DNA of 27,500 nucleotides from Dictyostelium firmibasis (Eukaryota > Evosea > Eumycetozoa > Dictyosteliales > Dictyosteliaceae), in assembly GCA_036169595.1 (NCBI GenBank), contig CM069766.1:3305001-3332500 (forward strand), written 5' to 3'. Below are positions 1 through 10,484 of the stretch, one piece after another. How positions within the stretch are numbered: position 1 is the first letter of the stretch; every line of letters begins with the position of its first letter. The notes under the pieces were generated by a model that did no database searches, was not told the origin of the DNA, and worked only from the letters and a program-made list of their open reading frames with translations. The position numbers were made by a program, and so were the translations under genes.

Positions 1-536
1 GTGTTAATTTTAAAAAATCAAAATAAAATAATAAAAATAATAGTAAAAATGTGAATTAGGGGTTGATTTATTATTTAACACATAAATCTTAAAATCAGCA
101 TATATTAACCACAACTACTACAATAAAACCAAAAAAAAAAAAGAATAAGGTACTTTATCAACAAAAAAACAGAAAAAAAAAAAAAAAACCATCAATAATA
201 ATAATAACCTATATATCTCATTTCAAATCACATTCGAATATTATTAAAATTCTGTGGAATTACCACCAATTACAATAAAACATAAAATCAATTTAGATTG
301 GATATAAATATTTAAAAAAATTATTTAATATTTATTTTTTTTAAAAATATTAAATTTAGTGTGATATTGGATTTGAGGTTAAAAAATAAATTTTTATACA
401 GTGTACACCAAAATAAATATATAATAATAATTACATTATTCTATAGACAAAAATGAATATTTTAATATTTTAAAAAAAAAATACATTAACAACAATCAAA
501 ATTAACAATATTATTATAAAAATGTGTAAACATTTG

Positions 537-571
<35 letters not shown>

Positions 572-798
572 GAAATCAGAAAATCCATTACAATATCTTC
601 ATTTAATTTTATTACTATAGTTATTGACAATTTTTTTTACTTGTTTTTTTTTAAAATGAAAGAATGATTTCTTATATATATATATATAGTAAGAGATTTA
701 TAAATTTTTTTTAATTATTTTTTTTTTTTTCAAATTCGTTGAATATCAATTTTTATATTTTAATATAACTATAGAAAATTGATATTTAAAAATAAAAT
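1..798. other. AT-rich intergenic DNA, no gene seen
   Basis: This stretch is A/T-rich and has stop codons in all frames. It includes a poly(A) run near 540-569 and a TA repeat near 676-688. No tRNA box, splice-bounded exon or conserved protein segment was recognised. Its right end, T-rich followed by A-rich just before position 799, has the look of a Dictyostelium promoter, which modestly supports the candidate gene that follows. Whatever gene lies to the left of the window may also use this region. Confidence 0.6.
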
Positions 799-1292
799 AT
801 GTTGTCATCATTTTTATCATCACAAATGTATCATTTTTATATAAACAATAAATATATACCTTTTTTTATTAAAAATGCTAAATTTTCACAAGATACTATT
901 AAAATTACTATTAATACAACTACTTTTATTGTTATTGAGGTAATCTAAATTATTTTAATGTTTTTAATTCGTTAAAAAACTTATTATTTAAGTAACAAGG
1001 ATAATGTTTTCTTTGAGAGTGTGTGTGGTTATTCAATGTACACGCATGATAATTACATACCCAATATTGAAATGCAAATGGACAATAATTTTAAAAGGTT
1101 ATTGTTAATATTTAATTATTTATTTATTTATTAAATTACTACTATTATTATTTTTATAAAAAAAAAAAAAAAAAAAATTTTATCAATATTATATTTAGGC
1201 TTGTATTGTTTAAAAAAAAAATGAATTTAAATTTTGTCTCTTGTTTGGTTATAGGTCAATTATTTTATTTAACCTATTCATTTTTCAAATGA
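799..1292 (+). CDS. candidate small three-exon gene (or gene fragment), unknown function
   Basis: I do not recognise this protein. Proposed exons are 799-939, 1000-1097 and 1199-1292, giving about 110 residues and ending in TGA. Intron 1 (940-999) starts GTAATC and ends CAAG; intron 2 (1098-1198) starts GTTATT and ends with the strong acceptor ATATTTAG. All junctions keep the frame. Exon 2 has coding-like, non-repetitive composition with Cys, Trp-free aromatic and acidic residues (for example ESVCGYSMYTHDNYIP), unlike the surrounding low-complexity DNA. The start context is AAATATG after a T-rich then A-rich tract. Weak points are the atypical second donor and the lack of any known domain. 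It could instead be a remnant of a larger gene, with exon 2 the best-supported piece. Confidence 0.35.
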
Positions 1293-2334
1293 TTACTCAC
1301 ACTCCACCTATTAAGAATTATTGAAAGAGTAATTTTTTGTGAATGTGGGTTTATTGTGATACAATTTCTTCAAATAAAAATTAATAAAATTGTTTTTAGA
1401 ACTATATTAAAACCATCACAAATTCACTATATATATATATAAAAATATAAATTAATACAAAAAGTGCTCCATTGAGATTGTAAACTGTTCGAAATAATGA
1501 AATATAAAAAAAATAAGTTTTTTTTTTAGAAAAAAAATATAAATCACCCCCCCTCACCATTAAAAACTCTTATAAAATATTTTTAAATTCACTACCACAA
1601 TAAACACACAAAATATATCCAATTTATAAAAACTACTAATAAATTAACAAACAACCCACATCGAAAAAAAAATAATAATAATGATAATAAAAAAAATAAA
1701 AATAAACCAAGTATTACTAAATTAAAACAGTATATCTCTTTATGATGATGCATATGACAATATCTACTAAAACCCCAAAAAGAAAAAAAAAAAAAAAAAA
1801 ATAATTAACCCCACCCCTTTTTTTTTTTATAAAAAAAATATAGGATTGAATTTGACAATTTAAAAAAAAATTTGAAGAAAAACTTATAATCAAATTATAC
1901 AAAATTATACCCCAAAAACTGAAGGAAATTTGTATTTCAATAATGTTGTGAATCTTTTTTTTTTTTTCCCCAAAAATAAATTTAATTTTAATTAAATTTC
2001 AATATTATTGTTATTATTATAAAAGTTCAATGGAATTATCAACATTTCATATAAAATTATAGAATTAATTTTTCTTCAAATAATTTTATAGAATGGTAGT
2101 ATTGATCATCTACAATTATTATCGTTTCAATGATTATTTGTAAAATTACAAAAAAATTACAAAAAAGTGTAGCTATAACCACCATACTGACACTTAATAA
2201 ATTTTTAACAAATGTTGATGGTTAATTATTTTGAAAAAATAAAAATAAAAATCAAACTACCACCTATCAACAATTTCAGAATTCTTAAAAAATTAAGAGA
2301 TTATATATTAATCTTATTGTTTTAATTTTGTAAT

Positions 2335-2386
<52 letters not shown>

Positions 2387-2440
2387 AAAGAACCAGCAAA
2401 GTTTTGATTTAAACTATCACAATTTAATCTCAAATAATCA

Positions 2441-2492
2441 AACCCTTTCCATTCCACACTCACAAGCACATTAACAGTTTGGAGAAAGGGTT
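2441..2492. repeat. inverted repeat, 9-bp perfect arms
   Basis: AACCCTTTC (2441-2449) and GAAAGGGTT (2484-2492) are perfect inverted copies separated by a 34-nt, relatively GC-rich spacer. Nearby CC and GG could extend the stem with a bulge. It is flanked by A/T-only DNA, including a poly(A) run of about 40 nt to the left. It resembles a hairpin of a noncoding RNA or a paired factor site; the function is unknown. Confidence 0.5.
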
Positions 2493-2946
2493 AATTATAA
2501 TATATCTTTGTTTTTTTTATTTTGAAACTTAAATTGAATCATGAGCAAATTTATATCAATTTAATCGCCATAGTTTAAAATATAAATGAAATTCCCCAAC
2601 TACTACTATTTTTTTTTTTCAAAAAAAATCTAAATATTTAAAGTTAATTTTAATTTGTTAGTTATTTTGGTTATTGGGGATATATTATTATAATTGAAAA
2701 AAAAATAAAAAAAATAACTTATTTCCAACTCTAATTTTTGATATACAAAAATTAATTTTATTGCATCAACGAAAGGAATTATATCGTCAACCAACTTAAA
2801 ATAATTAATATATATGGTTAAGTTATTATAAGTGGCGTTTATATTATTTATATTGTTTTTTTTATTTAATTTTTTTTAATGATTTTTTTTTAATGATTTT
2901 TTTTTTTTCATTAAATTTTATTATAGAAGACAAAAAAAAAAAAATT

Positions 2947-2970
2947 GGTGGTGTAATAAAATTCACCACC
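2947..2970. repeat. inverted repeat, 7-bp GC-rich hairpin
   Basis: GGTGGTG (2947-2953) and CACCACC (2964-2970) form perfect arms around a 10-nt AT loop, directly after a poly(A) run and before GCCTGTATATCC. In a background of mostly A/T this is one of the most stable potential hairpins in the window. It may equally be two inverted binding sites for a GT-box-type factor. Confidence 0.55.
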
Positions 2971-3195
2971 GCCTGTATATCCATACCCTTTCATTTAAAT
3001 TAAAAAAATATATTTTAAAATAAATTATTTTCTACCAATTAGAAAATGTTTCCTTTTTTTTTTTTTTCTTTTATTTTTTTTTTTTTATTATTTTTTATTT
3101 TATTTTATTTTCAATTTAATTTAATTTTAATTTTAATTAAAATAATTGGTATATAAACCATTCATTCCACCCATACTAAGAGTATTTTTTGGAAA

Positions 3196-3236
<41 letters not shown>

Positions 3237-3653
3237 ATAAAAAATAATAATAAAAAATAATAATAAAAAATAAAGTAAATATTATAATTTGAGTAAAACA
3301 ATAAATATTTATTAACAATAAAAAACTTTTTAAATATTAAATTTGTAAAGTATTGATTTTATTTTATAAATCCTTATTATTATTGGTTTTTATTTTTTTT
3401 TTTTTTTTTTTTTTTTTTATTTTTACCTACCATCTCCCATATTTCATATCATTAAATAGTGTGTTGTGAAAAAATTATTGGTGATTGTTAAATATGTATT
3501 ACTTTTTATATTATTTTTAATGTTTTATAAAAAAAAAAAAAAAAAAAAAAAATTATTTTCGTCATACTCAAAAAAACGGTTAAATGTGTATGGATGTTGA
3601 ACATATTAAAATATATCTTTCAAAATACATAAAATACAGAAGTGTAGAAATAA

Positions 3654-3689
3654 GTTGGTGTGTTTAACCACTATTAACCCACACCGAAC
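3654..3689. repeat. inverted repeat, 9 bp with one bulge
   Basis: GTTGGTGTG (3654-3662) pairs with CACACCGAAC (3680-3689), leaving a single G bulge and a 17-nt loop. Composition contrasts sharply with the flanks. Its GGTG/CACC arms resemble those of the hairpin about 700 nt to the left. No protein-coding explanation was found. Confidence 0.5.
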
Positions 3690-4666
3690 CCCACAGATTA
3701 TTTAAAAATACAAAATTCTTTGCTATATATCCATCAATCAAATAAATAAAAAATTTTGTAAAAAAATAAAAAAAAAAAAAAAGGGGTAAATTTTTCTATT
3801 TTTTTTTTTTTTTTTTTTTTTTTTGCCGATTTTGTACGAGAAAACAATAAATGGTCAATGATAAGAATAAAAATATAAAATTAATAAAACATAACAATAT
3901 GGTTAAATACTATTATTTGAATGAAATTGCTAGAAATTGTGACATACAAAGTGTAAAAAAAAAAACCACATAAATTAAAAAAAAAAAATTTTGAAAAAAA
4001 AAAAAAGAGCCAAAATTTAACCCCTTTTGAGTGGTGTGTGATATTATTTATATATAAGTTTAATTAATTAACATTTATATAATAAAATATTTTAAATATT
4101 TTATATTGAAATAAATAATCAATAGTTGAGTAAAAAAAAGTTCAAACTAACGAATATTGATTGAATCAATAAAATTGAGTGAAACTATTTAATGTTGAGA
4201 TAGTTGTCAACTTTTTGGTTGACTAAAATTAATAATCAATTGGACAAAATGTTAAAATAGGAATTCCATGGTTGGTTATTGTGTTTGTCTCTTGACAAGT
4301 GAAAAATAATGTAAAATGGGTAAATGAAAAAGGGTGTGAATAATAAAATAATGGTACATGCTGATTTTTACCTATATATAAAAAAAAAAACCCTTATTAT
4401 TTACAAAAAAAAATCCACCAAAGTCAAAAAAGGACAAATTAGCATTAAATTAATATGATGGTAGGACATCTCTGGAGATTTAACTCATCAATAAAAAAAA
4501 ATAAAAAAATCAAAACTGTTTTTTTAATAAAAAAAAAAATTTTAATCACTTTCCTACCAAATTCGTAAAAAAAATTAAAAATTTTTTGTTACCTTATTTC
4601 GCTGGGAATTGTTTAACCTACATTCACTTAAATTGGCAATTTTTTTAAAAACTATTTTTAATAGTA

Positions 4667-4680
4667 CAATGGTACCATTG
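4667..4680. repeat. 14-bp perfect palindrome
   Basis: CAATGGTACCATTG is its own reverse complement over 14 bases with no spacer. It sits in non-coding AT-rich DNA. A palindrome of this length that is not A/T-only suits a homodimeric DNA-binding protein, but chance cannot be excluded in a window of this size. Confidence 0.5.
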
Positions 4681-5354
4681 AATGATGAAAATTTTTAAAA
4701 TATATATTAAAAAAAAAAACTGATGAAGTGTATTTTTTTATTGATTATCAATCACCCCATTAATATATTAGTTTGATTATTTATTATATTTTTAAAAAAA
4801 AAAAAAACAAATTAATAAAAAAAAAAAACTTTAAAAATTAATTTTAATTTTTTAAAAAAAAATAATAATAATAAAAAAATTAAAAAAAAAGAAAGAGGAA
4901 AGGAAAAAACTATCAAGCAACACACAATAAACAGCCCAAAAATAGAGTAGTTTGTTAATTACTGTGTAATGAACATTAGGGGTTCTCAAAAAAAAAAAAA
5001 AAAAATAAAAAAAAAAAAAAAAAAAAAAATAATAAAAACAATATTAAAAAATTCAAAAAAAAATAATAATTTAAATCACTACCTTATATTAAATTTAACA
5101 CCCCCTTACTTGTGTTTGCACTCTCCAACTCCATTATTATCATTATAATAATTTTAAAAAAAAAATTAAAAAATAAAAAAAAATAAATTAAAACAATTTC
5201 CAATATTTTTATAAAAAAAAAAAAAAAGGAAAAATACCTTTAATTATATTAACATTCGAGATCACATGTTACAGAATGATTGGACACAAAAAATTTTATC
5301 AAATAACCCAAAAATACAATATTGAGATCTGATTCACTAAATTTCCTTCCAAAT

Positions 5355-5394
<40 letters not shown>

Positions 5395-5536
5395 AAATAT
5401 AAAAAAAAAAAAAAAAAAAGGCGGGTTTAATGGAAAAAAAGGAAGAGAGAAAAAATAGGTGTATTTTATAAAATTATTTTTAAATTAATTGTGATAGTTT
5501 CATTGAGTTTTGCACAATCATTAATGGGTTCTAAGA

Positions 5537-5578
<42 letters not shown>

Positions 5579-5908
5579 AATATCTTGTAAATTGGTTTGT
5601 TTGAGAAAACCATGATCAATCTATTTTTTTTTTCAAAAAAAGGCGCAATGAATTTTGGTTTTTTTTTAAAAAAAAAAAAAAACTAACGAATTGATATTTT
5701 TCCATTTTACATTTTTTATATCATTAAAATAATATTCAAATAAAAAAAAAAAAAAAAATCATTATTATATATACACCTCACAGCTTTTTTTTAAAAGTTG
5801 GAAAAAAATCACATTCAAATCTAAAAAAATAATGAATTATCATTTATTAATGAATAATTAATTGCACATTAAGTATTATTGGAACGGGGGTTTTTTTACT
5901 TTTTAATT

Positions 5909-5945
<37 letters not shown>

Positions 5946-5947
5946 GT

Positions 5948-6409
5948 TTAATTAAAAACATTGTTTTTTCTGGTGGTTGGTTTGGCAAATGATACTTTAA
6001 TGAATTGATCACCAATTGAACAACCATGCAAAGAAACTAAACTATTTATTGCCTGTTCCAAAGATCCCATTTCAATCAATGCCATTTTCATATCATTTCT
6101 AATGAGAGAAGAAAAAAAAAAAAGAATGAATTAGTAATAAAAAAATAAAAAAATAACAATCAATAACCTTTTTTATTCTTTCTACTTACTGGAAAAATTT
6201 AAATGACCTAATTTCACCTTGGGCAATAAACAATTCTCTTATCCTTTTTTCAATTTCAGTTATATCACCTCCATTTGGGTCTGGTAAATTCGAAAGATGA
6301 AGGAAACTTGATGGAGGATGAATATTTTGATAATTTTTGGAGCCTGGTAATTTAAAACGGTGCATTGGTGAACCTGTAAAGTCTTTGGTTAATTCACCCT
6401 TTATTTTTG

Positions 6410-6440
<31 letters not shown>

Positions 6441-6865
6441 AAGATGTAAGTACTCAAATTGTCAAATAATTCAAATCGCTCAACCATTGAGATTGAGCAA
6501 CAATAAAATAAAATATCCATTTTTAGTGGAAAAAAAAAGTAAAAAAGATAATTGAGGTCAAAAAAAAAAAAAAAAAAAAATTTGATTTACTGTTAAAAAA
6601 ATCTGTACGTACATTATCTTCGCCAGGTCTTGGTAACTGCACAACTTTGTGTTTGGATAAGTTTACTCTAATAGAGTGACCTTTGAATGGAAAAGAATGA
6701 AGAAGTTGTATTACCAATTCACTAGAGAATAAAAAAATAAAAAAAATAAAAAATTAAAAAAGGGGTTAATCCTATTTATACACAGATTTTTTTTTTTTAA
6801 AAAATAAAAAAAAATAAATTTGATTATGTGAAATGTGTTGTGGCTTGTGGGTTTGATATAAAATG

Positions 6866-6900
<35 letters not shown>

Positions 6901-7100
6901 TTCGAACAAAAATACTCACGCTTGTTGTGCTGTGTTCATTTGAATTAATGCTGTATCTTTTCTATTAAATAAAATTTTAACTCTAACTGGATCTCCATAA
7001 ATACCAAATAATGTGAATAAATCATCAGGTGAAACATTCTAATTATTATAAATAAAAAAATGAAAAAAAAAAAAAAAAAATGTAACATTGATAATTGTAA

Positions 7101-7145
<45 letters not shown>

Positions 7146-7493
7146 ATGAATAATAAATACAAACCTCTACTGGTAAACCAGCCACAATCAAAACACAACC
7201 ATTTTGGTTTGAAGAAGTTTGAGGATTCAGAGTTGGAGAAGCAGTTTGTTGTCTGCCAATGGCATTGTGGATGATTGGTTGTTGTACTAAATATTGTGGT
7301 GTAGTAGCTGGATGTAATGAATGGTTGAAAGTATTATATGGTTGTTGAGGAACCATTTGATATCTTTGGTACATATTTGTTTGATAGGTGTATGGTAATT
7401 GGTGAGTTTGAGAAGAATTTTGTGAAATCCCTAGAGGTGAAAGTGGTTGAACAATTTGACCATTGTGATGTAATTGTTGAACATTGTTAGTAT

Positions 7494-7532
<39 letters not shown>

Positions 7533-8784
7533 GAGATTGTTGCTGTGGTTGTTGTTGTTGTTGAGCTTGTTGTTGGTATGGTTGAGCATTTGGTGAACTC
7601 ATCATTAAAGGTGGTGGACTAACATATGTTGATCTTTGAATAGATGATGATCCAGGAATTGGTGGGGTTAATAAACCAGGTGGTGTTAAACCAGTGGTTG
7701 GATCAATTAAATGGTGGTCCATTACAGTGAAATCTCTAGATTTTTCATTATTATATTTTATCTTTAAATTGGTTAAAGATGAATATTGAATTTTTAAACC
7801 ACAACCATTATTAATATTTACTCCATCCAACACCTTTTAAAAATAATAATAAAAAGACAGAAAAAAATGTTAAAATATATAATATAATAAAATTGAAAAA
7901 ATTAAATAATTGTTTACATTTTTAGCTTTTGTTGCTTCTTCAGGTGTTTTCATTTCGATTAAACTTTGATAATTTCCAGATTTAGTGAATAATAGAATTT
8001 TTAAAATTGTACCATAATGAGAGAATACTTTAAATAATTCATCGATGGTTATATTATAAAAATAGTTACTAATGGTGACTAATAAAATACAATTTGGAGT
8101 TTCTTTTGCAGGTGAAATTTCTTTTCTGTTTGAAAATTGAGCATAGATTATCTTTGATCTAATTGAGCCTTGAACAGTGGTGTAATACTGAATGAAAGAA
8201 GTGGCAGATGATAATTCCACCATTTGAACCAATGCTTGATTTTTACCTCTGATAATTATTAAATTCTCAATGACGCCAAATGGTTCAACCATACCTTTAA
8301 TCTCTTGATCCGTGCAATCCGATGGTAAATTACGTAAATGTATAACCTTGGATGGAGTATGTACCAAATTCTTTTGTTTCTTTGAAATTGATTCTTCAAA
8401 ATCTTCTGGTTGTTCTAAACTTCTTTTATTTTCATTAATGACTCCATTTATAATTTTATTAGTATTATTATTTTTACTAATATTATTATATTCATCAAAA
8501 TTATTATTTTTTTGTGGTGAAGAAGTTTTATTTTCATCCTTTTTATTGTCACTATTTGAACTAATTTTTATATTATCATCATTTTCATTATTACTATTAT
8601 TATCATTATTATTATTATCATTATTATTATTATCAGTATTATTATCAGTTATATTGTCACCATTATTATCTTTTTTATTATTGCTGTTATCATTGTCATT
8701 TTCATTTTGATTTTGATATTTGTTTTCATTTTCATTTTCATTTTCATCTTTGTCAATATCATTGTTTATATTGTTGTTGTTTAT

Positions 8785-8880
<96 letters not shown>

Positions 8881-9447
8881 AACAGTTTCGGTGTTATTGT
8901 CACTACTTGACCCACTAATTGATTGTTGGTTTACTTCGCCCACTATTGCTGTTTGTCCCTGGATGTTAATTGGTGAAACAGGAAAGGGTGATATCTTTGA
9001 AGGTGAACATGATGATGGTTCATCTTCTTGATTTCTCAACTCATTGGAACTTTTAATTATCAGATTTCATTTACAAAAAAAAAAAAAAAATTCAAAATAA
9101 AAAATAAAAACGATTATAATAAAGCATAAATTTCATAAAGAAGCAAAACATTCATAATTTTTTTTTTTGTTTTTTGTAGTTGATTTGTTGATTTGAAAGG
9201 TTGTATTGAGAATAATAGGAATAGTAGTATAGTGATATAGTAGTAGGTAGTAGTAGTAGAAAATAGATAAGAAGTTAGATGTTAAGGTTAGAGAAAGAGA
9301 AAAGTTTTTGAACAGAGATAGGTATTTGGTGAATGAAAAGAAAAAGGAAGAAAGAAAAAAAGAAAGAACGAAAGAAAGAAAGAAGAGAAAAAGAAAGAAA
9401 ATAGTGGTGGGTGTATTCAAAATTCTTTTTTTTCTTTTTTTTTCCAT

Positions 9448-9484
<37 letters not shown>

Positions 9485-9571
9485 TTAAAGAAAAACAAAA
9501 GGTTTAAATACGTACAAATCATTAACGATAGATAAAGAAGACTTTATGTCGTTTAAATTTATATCAGTCAT
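5948..9571 (-). CDS. polypyrimidine-tract-binding protein homolog (four RRMs)
   Basis: PTB-family RNA-binding protein, expected in nucleus and cytoplasm, binding UC-rich RNA to control splicing and mRNA fate. Seven exons in transcription order: 9571-9516, 9049-7918, 7833-7165, 7038-6920, 6721-6613, 6398-6190, 6098-5948; phases agree at every junction and give about 814 residues. Residues 1-250 are disordered with a long Asn run. RRM1 (about 252-327, [27 protein letters not shown]) and RRM2 (from 338, [19 protein letters not shown]) match PTB segment by segment. A Pro/Gln-rich linker of about 180 residues follows. RRM3 (about 608-685: [37 protein letters not shown]) and RRM4 (about 725-808: LHLSNLP, MALIEMG, IKVSFAK) end the protein. 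Animal PTB is about 530 residues; the excess is the N-terminus and linker. The upstream gene (EI24) is divergent. Confidence 0.93.
7495..7533 (-). repeat. (CAA)n array encoding poly-Gln in PTB linker
   Basis: About 13 TTG units on the plus strand read as CAA codons in exon 3 of the PTB gene, inside the linker between RRM2 and RRM3. Shorter interrupted Gln runs follow, up to about position 7578. The array is in frame and codes for a disordered stretch. Confidence 0.9.
8786..8880 (-). repeat. (AAC)n array encoding poly-Asn in PTB N-terminus
   Basis: About 31 uninterrupted GTT/TTG units on the plus strand read as AAC (Asn) in exon 2 of the PTB gene. On the plus strand the same array yields long spurious poly-Val and poly-Leu frames. 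It is likely to vary in length between isolates. Confidence 0.92.
9230..9420 (-). promoter_or_regulatory. UCUU-rich pyrimidine tract in PTB intron 1 (putative PTB-binding cluster)
   Basis: Intron 1 of the PTB gene (9050-9515, 466 nt) is the longest intron in the window. On the transcript strand, 9230-9420 is an almost pure pyrimidine stretch with many UCUU and CUUUC units (core 9336-9400), unlike the plain poly(U) of other introns here. Vertebrate PTB binds UCUU/CUCUCU motifs and controls splicing of its own pre-mRNA. The sequence is observed; a binding or autoregulatory role is inferred. Confidence 0.4.
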
Positions 9572-10284
9572 GTTATTTTGATTTTGTTTTGTTTTGTTTT
9601 GGTGTGTTTTTTTTTTTCCCCTTTGTATATTATATCATGTAGTATTTTATATTGAATATTTATTTCAACAATGAGAAATCTTTATTATTTTTTATTTTTT
9701 TTTATCTCTATCGATGCAAACCCGTATTGTTTTTCATAAAAAAAATAAAAAGGAAAAAAAAAATTTTAAAAAAAAAAAAAAATAAAATAAAATAAAATAA
9801 AAAAAAAATAAAAAAAAAAATGTGGAAAAATTTTATACAATTTAAAATGCAATTGTATGGCCTAAAAAAAATAGATTTTACATCGAGAGTAATAATATCC
9901 TCCATACCTTATAATTCTAATGATATACCAAATAAAATAAGGATCCAAAATAATTCTCGTGAGGGATATCCATTTTTTTTTTTTTCCTCATAATAATATC
10001 TTTTTTTTTAATAAAAAAAAAAAAAACTTAATTTTAAAATTTTTTTTTTTCTACTTTTTTTTCACTTTTATTTTTTAATTTTTTAATTTTATTTTATTTT
10101 ATTTATTTTATTTTATTTTATTTTATTTATTATTTTTTTTTTTTTTTTTTTTGTCTAAAGACAGTTTTATACAAATAAAGTGTGTTTTGGGTTATAATAT
10201 AAAAGGTATAAATTAAATATATATAAAAAAATAAAAATAAAAAAAAATAAAAAAAAAAATAAAAAAAAATAAAAAACCAAATTT

Positions 10285-10330
<46 letters not shown>

Positions 10331-10484
10331 AAAACACTAAAAGGGAATTTTAAAACAGCAATAGCAATATTAATTAAAAATAAAAACAAAAATCCAAGAT
10401 ATATATTATATTTATATTTAAAATAAAATTAATAATATCGAAGTTAATTAATATTAATAATTATAAAAATAGAATAATTAATAA
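9572..10484. promoter_or_regulatory. divergent promoter region between PTB and EI24 genes
   Basis: This 913-bp spacer separates the start codons of two divergent genes and must contain both promoters and 5' UTRs. It shows alternating poly(T) and poly(A) tracts, a TATAAAAGG-like motif near 10197, and a poly(A) run of about 40 nt near 10291-10329. The oligo(T) then A-rich arrangement before each start codon is typical of Dictyostelium core promoters. No further coding sequence was found; a Phe-rich minus-strand frame at 9708-9905 is a T-run artefact. Confidence 0.55.

Larger units (their letters stand above)
1293..5947. other. 4.6 kb gene-poor AT-rich region with inverted repeats
   Basis: No convincing exon was found on either strand over 4.6 kb, which is long for this compact genome. 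The region is dominated by poly(A)/poly(T) runs, for example around 2342-2383, 3202-3234, 5359-5389 and 5541-5577. Short GC-bearing islands interrupt it, several of them forming inverted repeats (listed separately). The two open frames longer than 60 codons (around 1717-1902 and 3133-3318, minus) are driven by poly-Phe from T runs and are not credible genes. The right end is the 3' flank of the PTB gene. The region could hold distal regulatory sites or unrecognised noncoding RNAs. Confidence 0.55.

Noticed and set aside
6845-6852. ACCCACAA on the minus strand, matching the Dictyostelium noncoding-RNA upstream element (DUSE) consensus
   Set aside because: It lies in a PTB intron, and the sequence about 60 nt downstream lacks the class I RNA motif or a recognisable snRNA/snoRNA. 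One 8-mer match is expected by chance.
8707-9031. Plus-strand poly-Val and poly-Leu open frames
   Set aside because: They are shadows of the (AAC)n Asn array in PTB exon 2, which has family-supported sequence on the minus strand.
9133-9447. 104-residue minus-strand frame in PTB intron 1
   Set aside because: It is low-complexity Phe/Leu/Ser from the pyrimidine tract. It lies between phase-compatible exons 1 and 2 and shows no conserved segment.
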